From contig NZ_SMCR01000016.1 in NCBI RefSeq assembly GCF_004343195.1, forward strand, positions 1 to 36,201: DNA of 36,201 nt, in the 5' to 3' direction. The position numbers were made by a program, and so were the translations under genes. The DNA is from Biostraticola tofi. Lineage in GTDB: Bacteria > Pseudomonadota > Gammaproteobacteria > Enterobacterales > Enterobacteriaceae. This document shows, one piece after another, positions 1 to 8,275 of the stretch; the stretch's first letter is position 1; every line of letters starts with the position of its first letter. A model generated the notes under the pieces. That model saw only the letters and a program-made list of their open reading frames with translations. It did not search any database and was not told the DNA's origin.

Positions 1-17
1 GTGAGTACCGAATCGGT

Positions 18-94
18 GGTGCGGTAGTTCAGTCGGTTAGAATACCGGCCTGTCACGCCGGGGGTCGCGGGTTCGAGTCCCGTCCGCACCGCCA
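18..94 (+). tRNA. aspU: tRNA-Asp (GTC), first copy
   Basis: A 77-nt cloverleaf is visible. The acceptor stem GGTGCGG pairs with CCGCACC, the anticodon loop reads CTGTCAC with anticodon GTC, the T arm is GGTTCGAGTCC, and an encoded CCA end follows discriminator G. It differs from the second tRNA-Asp gene (5735-5811) by one swapped acceptor pair. In E. coli the equivalent gene (aspU) closes the rrnH ribosomal operon, so an rRNA operon may lie just left of the window; this is inferred from gene order only. Confidence 0.97.
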
Positions 95-103
95 CTCAAT
101 CAG

Positions 104-136
104 AAAAGCCCCGAACATCTGTTCGGGGCTTTTTTA
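104..136 (+). terminator. Intrinsic terminator after tRNA-Asp
   Basis: The arms AAGCCCCGAAC and GTTCGGGGCTT form a perfect 11-bp stem and are followed by a run of T. It sits about 10 bases past the tRNA CCA end and would stop tRNA or rRNA-operon transcription. The remaining bases up to yafD at 385 hold no gene I can support. Confidence 0.9.
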
Positions 137-384
137 TTTTGCATCATCTGAACCCTCCGAAAAGCCCGTTCCCTGTGCCATCATTCCGACATGCCAGGAT
201 GGTAAGCGCCTTTTATGATATAATATCTTCACGGAAGCTGAAGTTATAAGACGGTCATTGAGTTTACGCGATAAACATCCTATAACAGAACGTGGCTGTC
301 ACCCTGTCAGTGGATATTAAAACAGCACTATTTCGACTTAATCCGCTTCCACTGACGCACAAATCAGTAAAATAGGCGGTAACC

Positions 385-1263
385 GTGCCAAAAAAAACAT
401 ATGCAGTCAGGTATGTTGCGGGCCAGCCAGTTGAACGTATTTTTCAGCCATTGGCCTCCAGCCAGCTGGGGCAGGCGCTGCCGCCGGGTGAACCGCTTCC
501 CGGTTCCGGTCTGCTGCGCGTTATGGTCTGGAATATCTTCAAGCAGCAGCGAGCCGAATGGCTCTCTGTGCTGCAGGGCTTTGGAAAGGACGCTCAACTG
601 GTCCTGCTGCAGGAAGCACAAACCACCCCTGAATTGGTGAGATTCGCCACCAGCCACTATCTGGCTGCTGATCAGGTACCCGCGCTCATTTTCCCCCAGC
701 ACCCTTCTGGCGTGATGACGCTGTCTGCCGCCCATCCGGTCTACTGTTGCCCCCTGCGTGAGCGTGAGCCCCTGCTGAGGCTGGCCAAATCGGCCCTGGT
801 AACCGTATACCCCCTTCATGATGGCCAACTGCTGATGGTAGTGAATATTCATGCCGTGAATTTCAGCCTGGGTATCGATGTCTACAGTAAACAACTGGGC
901 CCAATCGGTGAACAGATTATCAATCATCAAGGACCGGTCATCATGGCCGGAGACTTCAATGCCTGGAGTCGTCAACGCGTACTGGCGCTGTACCGCTTCG
1001 CTGAAAGAATGATGCTGCATGAAGTTAAATTCATTGACGACCAGCGCCGTACAGCTTTCGGCCGACCGCTGGATTTTGTATTTTACCGGGGAATGAAGGT
1101 GCAGGAAGCCTCGGTGCTGGTAACTCGTGCATCGGATCATAATCCCTTGCTGGTCGAGTTCGAGCCCTATCGCGGCTCGGCGCAAGGAGGACCGGAGGCA
1201 AGGATCGTCGGTCTCAAGAATAATGCTGCTGGTAACAAGAACAGCGCCGCTGCAGACAAATAA
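385..1263 (+). CDS. yafD: YafD, endonuclease/exonuclease/phosphatase-fold protein
   Basis: This 292-residue protein belongs to the endonuclease/exonuclease/phosphatase (DNase I-like) fold. Visible fold signatures are N50 in the VWN strand, E77 in LLQEAQ, H156 in NIHAVNF, the GDFNAW motif (D190, N192), D230 in PLDFVF and the SDHNP motif with D251/H252, which would be metal and phosphate-handling residues. The substrate of YafD is not established. A GTG start at 385 is chosen because the following residues align with the E. coli N-terminus (TYAxRYVAGQP). E. coli YafD is about 266 residues, so this copy has a longer, low-complexity C-terminal tail after residue 262. The gene points towards mltD and ends at a shared bidirectional terminator. 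Confidence 0.93.
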   Translation: MPKKTYAVRYVAGQPVERIFQPLASSQLGQALPPGEPLPGSGLLRVMVWNIFKQQRAEWLSVLQGFGKDAQLVLLQEAQTTPELVRFATSHYLAADQVPALIFPQHPSGVMTLSAAHPVYCCPLREREPLLRLAKSALVTVYPLHDGQLLMVVNIHAVNFSLGIDVYSKQLGPIGEQIINHQGPVIMAGDFNAWSRQRVLALYRFAERMMLHEVKFIDDQRRTAFGRPLDFVFYRGMKVQEASVLVTRASDHNPLLVEFEPYRGSAQGGPEARIVGLKNNAAGNKNSAAADK

Positions 1264-1302
1264 CCCTTTTTATCCAGGCCTATCTCTTTCCAGCGACCAA
1301 AA

Positions 1303-1331
1303 AAAAACAAGCACTGGGGGTGCTTGTTTTT
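1303..1331. terminator. Bidirectional terminator between yafD and mltD
   Basis: The arms AAAAACAAGCAC and GTGCTTGTTTTT enclose a short G-rich loop. A-rich and T-rich flanks on both sides make it work as an intrinsic terminator in either direction. It lies between the convergent 3' ends of yafD and mltD. Confidence 0.85.
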
Positions 1332-1350
1332 CTTATGCCTGCATCTTCAG

Positions 1351-2733
1351 CTAAGAATCAGCGGCTTTATCATTCACAAACAGCGTAAGCTTACTGCCTG
1401 GCTGTAAAGTAATGCTTCGATTGATAGCATCGTTCCAGCGCATCACGTCTTTAATCTCGACGCCATGCCGTTTAGCAATACTGGATAGCGAATCACCTTT
1501 ACGCACCTGGTAGGTAATGCTGTTGCTTTTGACGATAGCATTTGCTGCAAGCTGCACCGATAAGGTTTGGCCGACCTTAAGGTTACTGCCGCTCAGTTTG
1601 TTCCAATTCTGAAGGTCTCTGGTCGAAACATTCAGTCGTTTCGCTATGGCAGATAATGTATCGCCGGAGCGTACCCGGTAGCTGTTGGTGGCAGCGCCAA
1701 TGGCGTTATTATCCGCCAATTGGGTAGACTGTACCGCTGCGATGTCGTTCTCGGCCAATGAGTCACGCAATTGCGACGCATGGGATTTGGGCAACATGAT
1801 GTAATGAGGACCGTTAGGGGCCGTTACATCTCGCTTGTAGCCGGTATTGTAGCTTTTGAGCTTGCTCAGGGATAACCCCGACATCTCAGCCGCCTGAGTC
1901 AGGCCCATCTGTTTACCAACTTCAACTCGTGCCAAGGCGCGTTGCTCATTGCTCTTTGGAAGCGAGATGCCGAATTGTTTGCTATTCTTAATTAAATTAC
2001 TTAAGGCAAGCATCTTCGGAACGTAAATTGTGGTTTCACGCGGCAGTGACAGCGACCAGAAACTGGTAGGTAAACCTTTAGCCTTGTTCGCTTTCATCGC
2101 CTGCATAACCCGACCTTCACCACTGTTGTAAGCGGCGATGGTCAGTAACCAGTCACCGTCAAACATGTCGTTAAGCCGCTGCATCATATTGAGTGCAACA
2201 GTAGTCGAGGCAACGACATCACGGCGACCGTCGTACCATTGGTTCTGCTTTAAACCATAATTCTTGCCAGTTTTCGGTACTATCTGCCAAAGCCCTGCTG
2301 CATTAGCTGCAGATGTTGCTTTGGGATCAAAAGCGCTCTCCACTATGGGTAGCAGTACCAGTTCCATCGGCATTTTGCGTTGCTTTATCTGCTCGACTAT
2401 CCAGTACATGTACGGCTCTGCCCGTAATGTTACATCGTGGAGATAGCTCTTGTTACGTAAAAAACGCTTTTGTTGCTCGCGGATCCGGGCGTTATCCGGA
2501 ATCTGCATCTTCAGCTCGTCGCTAATGAAGTTCCACAAATCGGGCTGCGCCTGGCTATTATTATTATCTAGCCAAAGCGCCGAGCTCGCTCGCTCTGTGT
2601 ACTTTCCTGCTTCACCTTGACCTGCCGAAGAAACACTCTGTGCATGCTGTTCTGGCTGAGAAGCGTCCTGCCTGGACGCCTGGCAACCCACCAGCAAGAC
2701 CGAGGCGATTAATATCATCGCATGAGTCTTCAT
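1351..2733 (-). CDS. mltD: Membrane-bound lytic murein transglycosylase D
   Basis: This is a 460-residue lipoprotein that cleaves peptidoglycan between MurNAc and GlcNAc, forming 1,6-anhydro ends. The N-terminus is a lipoprotein signal with lipobox LVGC (lipidated Cys17), so it should be anchored to the outer membrane. An SLT domain spans about residues 115-215, with the catalytic Glu132 in PIVESAFDP followed by the AAGLWQI motif. Two LysM peptidoglycan-binding modules lie near residues 352-395 and 408-453, both starting with the YxVRxGD(T/S)L pattern. The length is close to the E. coli enzyme (452). It follows gloB on the same strand after 70 bases, as in E. coli. Confidence 0.97.
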   Translation of the reverse strand: MKTHAMILIASVLLVGCQASRQDASQPEQHAQSVSSAGQGEAGKYTERASSALWLDNNNSQAQPDLWNFISDELKMQIPDNARIREQQKRFLRNKSYLHDVTLRAEPYMYWIVEQIKQRKMPMELVLLPIVESAFDPKATSAANAAGLWQIVPKTGKNYGLKQNQWYDGRRDVVASTTVALNMMQRLNDMFDGDWLLTIAAYNSGEGRVMQAMKANKAKGLPTSFWSLSLPRETTIYVPKMLALSNLIKNSKQFGISLPKSNEQRALARVEVGKQMGLTQAAEMSGLSLSKLKSYNTGYKRDVTAPNGPHYIMLPKSHASQLRDSLAENDIAAVQSTQLADNNAIGAATNSYRVRSGDTLSAIAKRLNVSTRDLQNWNKLSGSNLKVGQTLSVQLAANAIVKSNSITYQVRKGDSLSSIAKRHGVEIKDVMRWNDAINRSITLQPGSKLTLFVNDKAADS

Positions 2734-2803
2734 CTGTATGTCAATAGTCGCTTAAAAGACGAGCAATAATACTTTGAACAAATGAACATTACAACTAAAA
2801 CCT

Positions 2804-3556
2804 TCAGAAGTGATCTTTCTTCTCCCGTAATAACGCAAAAACACGCCATTGTTCATCATCTGGATAATCAGTGCCTAAAATCTTTTGTAAATCAGCATCA
2901 TGGCAGCGTAAAAAAAGATTAATTTTACGTTCCAAATGTAACGTTGTAGGCAGGCTGGGTTGCTGTTTTGCCCGTAACTGCTTAATTTCACGCTCATAAC
3001 CGGCGATCAGTTCATCTTGTGGTAAAACTGACCTGGCAAACGCTAAATTATTTAACGTATACTCGTGTGCGCCACAGACTAAAGTCTCCGGGGGAAGCGA
3101 GTTAACCTTCTGAAAAGATTCATGCATTTGCTTGGGTGAACCTTCAAACAATCGGCCACAGCCTGCCGAAAAAACCGTATCGCCGCAGAATAAGTAGGGC
3201 AGGCTGTAAAAACCAATGTGTCCGAGGGTATGTCCGGGGAGATCAAGTACTGAAAAGCGGTGATTTAACAATGTGATTTCGCTGCCGCCGGCCACAATTT
3301 CGGTAGCGCCTCTGGCCGCTGTTTCCTGCGGGCCATAGACCGGTACAGCAAATTGAGCACAAATTTCTCTGACGCCGCCCACATGATCAGCATGATGATG
3401 GGTCAAAAGAAGGGCTTTTGGCGTTAAGCCACGCGCAGATATTTCTGAAAACACCGGTGCCGCCTCGCCAGGATCGACGATAATGCACTCAAGATCATCA
3501 TTGTGCAGTAGCCAAATGTAATTGTCCGCCAACGCGGGAATACTGATAAGATTCAT
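2804..3556 (-). CDS. gloB: Hydroxyacylglutathione hydrolase (glyoxalase II)
   Basis: This 250-residue metallo-beta-lactamase-fold enzyme hydrolyses S-lactoylglutathione to lactate and glutathione, the second step of methylglyoxal detoxification in the cytosol. The dinuclear metal site is visible: the THHHADH motif (H53, H55, D57, H58), H109 in GHTLGH, D126 in CGDTVF and H164 in GAHEYT. The length matches the E. coli enzyme (251). It is divergent from yafS with 48 bases between the starts, so their promoters probably overlap. mltD lies downstream on the same strand. Confidence 0.97.
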   Translation of the reverse strand: MNLISIPALADNYIWLLHNDDLECIIVDPGEAAPVFSEISARGLTPKALLLTHHHADHVGGVREICAQFAVPVYGPQETAARGATEIVAGGSEITLLNHRFSVLDLPGHTLGHIGFYSLPYLFCGDTVFSAGCGRLFEGSPKQMHESFQKVNSLPPETLVCGAHEYTLNNLAFARSVLPQDELIAGYEREIKQLRAKQQPSLPTTLHLERKINLFLRCHDADLQKILGTDYPDDEQWRVFALLREKKDHF

Positions 3557-3604
3557 TGTTCACCTTTGATAATTCACCGATGGCCCTAAAGAAGATAGTC
3601 AATC

Positions 3605-4378
3605 ATGAAACCAGCGCAAATTACAAAGCCTATCATCGCGCCCGCTTCATGGGATGAGATTGCCCATGGGGAAAACTATCGTCTCGCCCTGGAAAAATCT
3701 TTGTTTCCCTGGTGGTGTAAGCTTTTTGGCTTTCATATGCTTAAAATAGGGGGGTTGAGCGCCGGGCTTGATACGTCAGAATGCGCGATCTCACATCAGG
3801 TAAATGTAGGCGTTCAGGGTGAAAATATGCACGTCATCGCTGATCAGTTTGCCTTGCCTTTTGCCAACAAGTCTACCGATGCAGCGCTTCTTGCCCATAC
3901 CCTGACTTACTGCGCCGATCCCCACCGCCTGCTGCGGGAAATCGACCGGGTGCTGATTGATGATGGCTGGCTAATCATTACAACCTTTAATCCTGTCAGC
4001 CTGCTCGGCCTGGGGAAACTGTGTCCGGTTATCCGTCGCCGCCAGCCTTACTGCAGCCGTATGTATACTCAAATGAGGCTGATGGACTGGCTAAGCGTGC
4101 TGAATTATGAAGTGATCGACCATTCCCGTCTGCAGGTATTACCCTGGACCCGCCAGGGTGGAAAGCTGCTCAGCGCTCATATACCTGCCATCGGCTGCCT
4201 GAGCGTTATAGTCGCGCGTAAGCGCACTTTCCCCTTGAGCCTTACCCCTTCCAAGCAAAAAAGTCGCAAGGCCGCCCTAAGACGACCTGTCGGCGCGGCC
4301 AGTCGCAGCGCCGGTTCCGCTATTTCTCCGGTTGGTAGCCGGTATCCTCAGATGCCGGATGAGTGGCCGCCGCTTTAG
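3605..4378 (+). CDS. yafS: YafS, predicted SAM-dependent methyltransferase
   Basis: This is a 257-residue class I methyltransferase-like protein (Methyltransf_11 type) of unknown substrate. The middle matches E. coli YafS closely, including SHQVNV, the ADxxxLPFA(N/D)KS acidic-loop region, LLAHTL and [17 protein letters not shown]. No canonical GxGxG loop is seen, as in E. coli YafS, so methyl transfer is a family-based prediction. E. coli YafS has 240 residues; here the frame runs on and its last 59 bases overlap the 3' end of rnhA on the opposite strand. The C-terminal tail is Arg/Ser/Ala-rich and unlike the E. coli one. Confidence 0.93.
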   Translation: MKPAQITKPIIAPASWDEIAHGENYRLALEKSLFPWWCKLFGFHMLKIGGLSAGLDTSECAISHQVNVGVQGENMHVIADQFALPFANKSTDAALLAHTLTYCADPHRLLREIDRVLIDDGWLIITTFNPVSLLGLGKLCPVIRRRQPYCSRMYTQMRLMDWLSVLNYEVIDHSRLQVLPWTRQGGKLLSAHIPAIGCLSVIVARKRTFPLSLTPSKQKSRKAALRRPVGAASRSAGSAISPVGSRYPQMPDEWPPL

Positions 4379-4787
4379 CCAGCACATCACAGCGTTCGTT
4401 CTCTGGGTGGCCGGCATGGCCTTTAACCCAATCCCAACGCAATTGGTGGCCCTGAATGGCCGTATCCAGCCGTTGCCATAAATCGACGTTCTTGACCGGT
4501 TTTTTATCGGCGGTTCTCCAACCGCGTTTTTTCCAGTTATGAATCCATTGGGTAATACCCTGGCGCACATACTGGCTGTCGGTGCTGAGGACCACTTCGC
4601 AAGGTCCCTTCAGTGCTTCCAGCGCGACGATGGCAGCCATCAGTTCCATGCGGTTGTTAGTGGTGAGGTAATAGCCGGCGCTAAATTCTTTTTCGATATC
4701 TTTATAGCGCAGGATAGCGCCGTATCCACCCGGTCCGGGATTACCCAGACAAGATCCATCGGTGAAAATCACTACCTGTTTCTGCAT
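4320..4787 (-). CDS. rnhA: Ribonuclease HI
   Basis: This 155-residue enzyme cleaves the RNA strand of RNA-DNA hybrids, removing R-loops and primer remnants. All four carboxylates are present at the E. coli positions: D10, E48, D70 and D134, plus H124 in the flexible loop VKGHAGH. The ATG at 4787 gives exactly the E. coli length and an N-terminus [12 protein letters not shown]. The reading frame stays open far upstream through the dnaQ region, but that part is antisense to dnaQ and is not real. The gene is divergent from dnaQ with 54 bases between the starts, the classical rnhA-dnaQ arrangement with facing promoters. Confidence 0.98.
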   Translation of the reverse strand: MQKQVVIFTDGSCLGNPGPGGYGAILRYKDIEKEFSAGYYLTTNNRMELMAAIVALEALKGPCEVVLSTDSQYVRQGITQWIHNWKKRGWRTADKKPVKNVDLWQRLDTAIQGHQLRWDWVKGHAGHPENERCDVLAKAAATHPASEDTGYQPEK

Positions 4788-4841
4788 CTCTGGTAGACTA
4801 CCCTTATGTTTAAAAAGCCAAGTCTGACATAAAACGCCATG

Positions 4842-5600
4842 ATGAGCACCGGAATTACACGACAGATTGTTCTCGATACCGAAACCACGGGTATGAATAA
4901 ACTCGGGGTTCACTATGAGGGTCACCGGATCATTGAAATCGGTGCTGTCGAGGTGATCAACCGCCGGCTGACCGGCCGTCATTTTCATGTCTACCTTAAA
5001 CCGGACCGGCTGGTTGACCCTGAAGCCTATAACATCCACGGCATCAGCGATGAATTCCTGGCGGATAAACCTGACTTTGCAGAGGTAGCCGATGAATTCC
5101 TGGAATTTATCCGTGGTGCGGAACTGGTGATTCACAACGCCCCCTTTGATATCGGCTTTATGGACTACGAGTTTGGCAAGCTTAATCGTGGCCTGGGTAA
5201 AACCGATACCATCTGTAGCGTAACAGACAGCCTGGTCATGGCGCGCAAACTGTTCCCGGGCAAACGAAACAGCCTGGACGCGCTGTGTGATCGTTATCTT
5301 ATCGATAATACCAAACGCACTCTGCACGGCGCATTGCTCGATTCTGAAATTTTGGCCGAGGTTTTCCTGGCGATGACCGGGGGCCAGACATCGATGCGTT
5401 TCTCGATGGAGGGCGAGGGGGGCAATCGGGATAATGCCGGCAGGCAGACGATCCAGCGCGTTGAGGGGGGCCGGTCGGGTCTGCCGGTAATATATGCAAG
5501 TGTCGATGAAGTGGCAGCTCATGAATCACGGCTGGATCTGGTGATGAAGAAGGGCGGCAAGTGTCTGTGGCGCAGCGATGACGCTGCAGAAACGCATTGA
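4842..5600 (+). CDS. dnaQ: DNA polymerase III epsilon subunit (3'-5' proofreading exonuclease)
   Basis: This 252-residue DEDDh exonuclease proofreads for the replicase. Motif ExoI is DTET with D12 and E14; the ExoII region is [13 protein letters not shown]; ExoIII is in [14 protein letters not shown] with the catalytic His and Asp. A clamp-binding segment QTSMRF follows the exonuclease domain (QTSMAF in E. coli). The C-terminal part, which binds the alpha subunit, ends in KKGGKCLWR as expected. Two adjacent ATGs exist at 4839 and 4842; the second is chosen because [17 protein letters not shown] starts there in E. coli. The linker after residue 190 is glycine-rich and diverged. Confidence 0.97.
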   Translation: MSTGITRQIVLDTETTGMNKLGVHYEGHRIIEIGAVEVINRRLTGRHFHVYLKPDRLVDPEAYNIHGISDEFLADKPDFAEVADEFLEFIRGAELVIHNAPFDIGFMDYEFGKLNRGLGKTDTICSVTDSLVMARKLFPGKRNSLDALCDRYLIDNTKRTLHGALLDSEILAEVFLAMTGGQTSMRFSMEGEGGNRDNAGRQTIQRVEGGRSGLPVIYASVDEVAAHESRLDLVMKKGGKCLWRSDDAAETH

Positions 5601-5734
5601 AATCATTTACTCGGCACAAAAATAAATCGCAATGGGTAAATTATAGTCAAACGGTTGCGGGCAGCATAAAAAGCATTGACGGCTGCCGGCGCTGACCGTA
5701 CTATTCGCCTCGCTTTCCGACAAAGCACAAGTGC

Positions 5735-5811
5735 GGTGTGGTAGTTCAGTCGGTTAGAATACCGGCCTGTCACGCCGGGGGTCGCGGGTTCGAGTCCCGT
5801 CCACACCGCCA
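5735..5811 (+). tRNA. aspV: tRNA-Asp (GTC), second copy
   Basis: This 77-nt cloverleaf has acceptor stem GGTGTGG/CCACACC, anticodon GTC and an encoded CCA end. The body is identical to the copy at 18-94 except for one acceptor pair (T-A here, C-G there). Its position after dnaQ matches aspV of E. coli. Confidence 0.97.
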
Positions 5812-5820
5812 AAAATTCAA

Positions 5821-5852
5821 CGGGTTACAGTCAAGGCTGTAGCCCGTTTTCG
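5821..5852 (+). terminator. Intrinsic terminator after second tRNA-Asp
   Basis: The arms CGGGTTACAG and CTGTAGCCCG form a 10-bp stem (one G-T pair) around the loop TCAAGG, followed by TTTTCGTTT. It starts 10 bases after the tRNA. Confidence 0.88.
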
Positions 5853-5927
5853 TTTGCCCGCTGGCAAATTTTGGCTACCGGTGATCTGGCCCTGGAGCAA
5901 GGCTTGCCCGGCGTTGTGTCTTGCCAG

Positions 5928-6018
5928 ATGCCGATATGCATTCCCCCCAGCCTCATGCCGATATGTATCCCCCCAGCCTCATGCCGATATGCGTCTCCTT
6001 CTCGCATCATGCCGATTA
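5928..6018. repeat. Short tandem repeat, about 26-bp unit, 3 copies plus a partial
   Basis: Three head-to-tail units (5928-5954, 5955-5980, 5981-6008) each begin ATGCCGATATG; the first two end CCCCCCAGCCTC, and a fourth partial unit starts at 6009. The stretch 5853-6188 between the tRNA terminator and the allantoinase gene has no gene I can support. The repeat is the only clear structure in it. Confidence 0.8.
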
Positions 6019-6188
6019 AGGCAATCTTCGCATGCAGATCCTTATGAATCAGTCAATTGAGATCAACCGTTACTACGGCACCGGTTTCATCCGCGCAAGC
6101 TGAGATCTTGATTTTCCCACACAAAAATAACTAACCGAGTGTTTTGAGGGACTAAACTAAATCAAACGCTCGATAAAAGGAACTGACC

Positions 6189-7172
6189 ATGAGTGAAGCG
6201 AATGAAAAAAAAAGCTATACCTTTAATAAAAATTATCCGCGCGATCTCATCGGTTATGCCGGGCAGCCACCTTATGCCGCATGGCCTGGGAATGCGCGTA
6301 TTGCTGTGCAGTTTGTTTTGAATTATCAAGAAGGCTCTGAAAATAATGTGCTGCACGGGGATAGCGGTTCAGAACATGCTTTATCGGATATCGCGGGCGC
6401 CGTCAGCTATCCGGAACGACATATGGCGATGGAATCCCTGTATGAGTATGGTAGCCGGGCAGGCTTCTGGCGTATTCACCAGGAATTCCAGCGCCGGGGC
6501 CTGCCGCTGACCATCTTTGGCGTAGCAATGGCGCTGGCACGCAATCCCCAGGTCGTCGAGGCTATCAAACAGGCGGACTATGATGTGGTCAGCCACGGCT
6601 GGCGATGGCTACATTATCAGGGCATGGACGCCAAGACCGAACGCCAGCATATGCAACAAGCGGTTGATGTGCTGACTGATCTGTTCGGCAGGCCGCCGCT
6701 GGGATGGTACACCGGCCGCGACAGCCCCAATACCCGAAGGTTGGTGGTAGAGCAAGGCGCTTTTCAATATGACAGCGATTATTATGGCGATGACTTGCCA
6801 TTCTGGACTCAGGTCAGCAGCGCTGACGGTACCATACATCCCCATTTAATCGTTCCCCACAGCCTGGAAACCAATGATTTGCGTTTTTGCACTCCGCAAG
6901 GATTTAACAGTGGCGATCAATTTTACAGTTATCTGAAAGACAGTTTTGACGTGCTGTATGCGGAGGGAGAAACTGCGCCGAAAATGCTGTCAGTCGGCAT
7001 GCACGGCCGCATCCTTGGCCGGCCGGGCAGATTCAGGGCTCTGCAGCGTTTCCTCGATTACATTCAGCAGCATCAGCAAGTCTGGATCTGCCGTCGGCAA
7101 GATATTGCCGACCACTGGAGCAAATATCATCCTTATGTGGCACCGGAAACTGTCCAGCAGAACGGGGCCTGA
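6189..7172 (+). CDS. puuE: Allantoinase PuuE (polysaccharide-deacetylase type)
   Basis: This 327-residue NodB/polysaccharide-deacetylase-fold protein matches the PuuE family, which opens the allantoin ring to allantoate in purine-ring breakdown without the metal site of classical allantoinases. Typical signatures are NYPRDLIGYAG near residue 15, VLNYQEGSE near 43, YDVVSHGWRW near 131, GWYTGRDSPNTRRLV near 172, YDSDYYGDDLP and the C-terminal HGRILGRPGR. A Shine-Dalgarno AAGGA lies about 7 bases before the ATG. Its stop codon overlaps the ATG of a truncated ureidoglycine aminotransferase remnant, so it is the surviving part of a purine-catabolic cluster. It sits where E. coli has yafT/yafU and is absent from that chromosomal context. 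Confidence 0.9.
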   Translation: MSEANEKKSYTFNKNYPRDLIGYAGQPPYAAWPGNARIAVQFVLNYQEGSENNVLHGDSGSEHALSDIAGAVSYPERHMAMESLYEYGSRAGFWRIHQEFQRRGLPLTIFGVAMALARNPQVVEAIKQADYDVVSHGWRWLHYQGMDAKTERQHMQQAVDVLTDLFGRPPLGWYTGRDSPNTRRLVVEQGAFQYDSDYYGDDLPFWTQVSSADGTIHPHLIVPHSLETNDLRFCTPQGFNSGDQFYSYLKDSFDVLYAEGETAPKMLSVGMHGRILGRPGRFRALQRFLDYIQQHQQVWICRRQDIADHWSKYHPYVAPETVQQNGA

Positions 7173-7315
7173 TGGCCGCCGGAATCGATGCTTCGGCGGT
7201 CGGGCCGCTGCACGGCAAAATCTGGCGTATCGGCACCAGGGGCTATAACGCCCGTAAAGAGTGCGTGGTACAGACGCTTTGTGCGCTGGAAGCGGTGCTT
7301 GACCGGCTGGGTTAG
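7172..7315 (+). pseudogene. 3' remnant of (S)-ureidoglycine-glyoxylate aminotransferase gene
   Basis: An open frame of 47 codons starts at the ATG that overlaps the puuE stop (TGATG). It contains GPLHGKIWRIG, then GYNARKE and ALEAVL. This is the typical C-terminal end of the PucG/HpxJ class of alanine-glyoxylate-type aminotransferases, which run to about 400 residues. The whole PLP-binding part is missing, so this is a stub left by deletion. The family call rests on remembered C-terminal motifs. Adjacent puuE supports it, since both genes belong to allantoin degradation. Confidence 0.6.
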
Positions 7316-7501
7316 ATCTCGCCTTAAGGGGCGGCAATGCAGGCTACCTGGGATCATTACGCCAGGGCGCAGGCAGCATCAGCCATCACCCGGCGAATCG
7401 ATAACGGCTGATGACGCTATATTAGCGATAAGGCTTATATCGACGCGGTGCTTTCGCGGTGCCGCGCCGACGGATAACGGCAGCCGTAAACGCTCCCTTG
7501 G
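7316..7501. other. Intergenic remnant region, no intact gene
   Basis: Short open pieces on the plus strand (one begins MQATWDHYARAQ at 7337, another contains ISDKAYIDAVLSRC) are broken by stops. They could be remains of the next purine-catabolism gene, for example an allantoate amidohydrolase, but I cannot recognise them with confidence. Confidence 0.35.
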
Positions 7502-8275
7502 CTAACCGTTCAGGCTAAAGCTGTCGGCATCACGCCAGGCCGGAAAAGCTTCGCGATAGCTGAGCACATTATCGAGAGACAGGGCGGCATCCAGGCGCGC
7601 AGGCTGGTTGGCCGTACCTCGGGCCAGTTCGTTGCCCTGGGGATCAATAATCAGGCTGTCGCCGCTGTACTGATGGCCGTTGCCATCAATGCCGACCCGG
7701 TTACAGCCAGCCACATAGGCCTGGTTTTCTATTGCCCGCGCCGCCAGCAGTGTCTGCCAGTGCGCCGCGCGCCGGGCCGGCCAATTGGCCACACACAGCA
7801 ACAGATCATAATCCTGCCGGTTACGGGACCAGACCGGGAAGCGCAGGTCATAGCAGACCAGCGGCAGTATACGCCAGCCGCGCCACTCGACAACCCGACG
7901 TTCAACACCGGCCTGGTAGTGATGATGCTCATCCGCCATACGAAACAAATGGCGTTTATCATAGACCTGCACTGCTCCGCCGGGCTCGACCAGCAGGAAT
8001 CGATTGACTGCGCCGGTCGGCGTACTGATGGCGGCGCTGCCGGCAATCATCGCATCGGTGGCGGCCGCCCATTGTTGCATCCATTCTACAACCCGGGCCT
8101 GGGGCAAGGCATTATTGGCCGCCTCCATAGCAAAACCGGTGGTGAACATCTCCGGCAGGATGATCATATCCCGCCCGCCGAGTGTGGACAGCAACGTAGC
8201 GAAATGACGGAGATTGGCCTCGCCATCCATCCAGACCAGGGGTTGCTGTAAGACGGTGATATTCAAAGTCGACAT
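7502..8275 (-). CDS. yafV: Omega-amidase YafV (nitrilase superfamily)
   Basis: This 257-residue carbon-nitrogen hydrolase has the catalytic triad E42 (PEMFTTGF), K107 (YDKRHLF) and C141 (LVCYDLRFP). YafV/Nit2-type enzymes hydrolyse alpha-keto acid omega-amides such as 2-oxoglutaramate to 2-oxoglutarate and ammonia. Its start overlaps the end of ybdL by 13 bases, so the two are co-translated. Functionally, the upstream aminotransferase would make the keto-amide from glutamine and YafV would remove it, pulling the transamination forward. In E. coli the two genes are far apart. The downstream neighbour is the decayed allantoin region on the other strand. Confidence 0.93.
   Translation of the reverse strand: MSTLNITVLQQPLVWMDGEANLRHFATLLSTLGGRDMIILPEMFTTGFAMEAANNALPQARVVEWMQQWAAATDAMIAGSAAISTPTGAVNRFLLVEPGGAVQVYDKRHLFRMADEHHHYQAGVERRVVEWRGWRILPLVCYDLRFPVWSRNRQDYDLLLCVANWPARRAAHWQTLLAARAIENQAYVAGCNRVGIDGNGHQYSGDSLIIDPQGNELARGTANQPARLDAALSLDNVLSYREAFPAWRDADSFSLNG

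Noticed and set aside
4788..5522. Long minus-strand extension upstream of rnhA
   Set aside because: It is antisense to dnaQ. The ATG at 4787 gives the exact RNase HI length and all catalytic residues.
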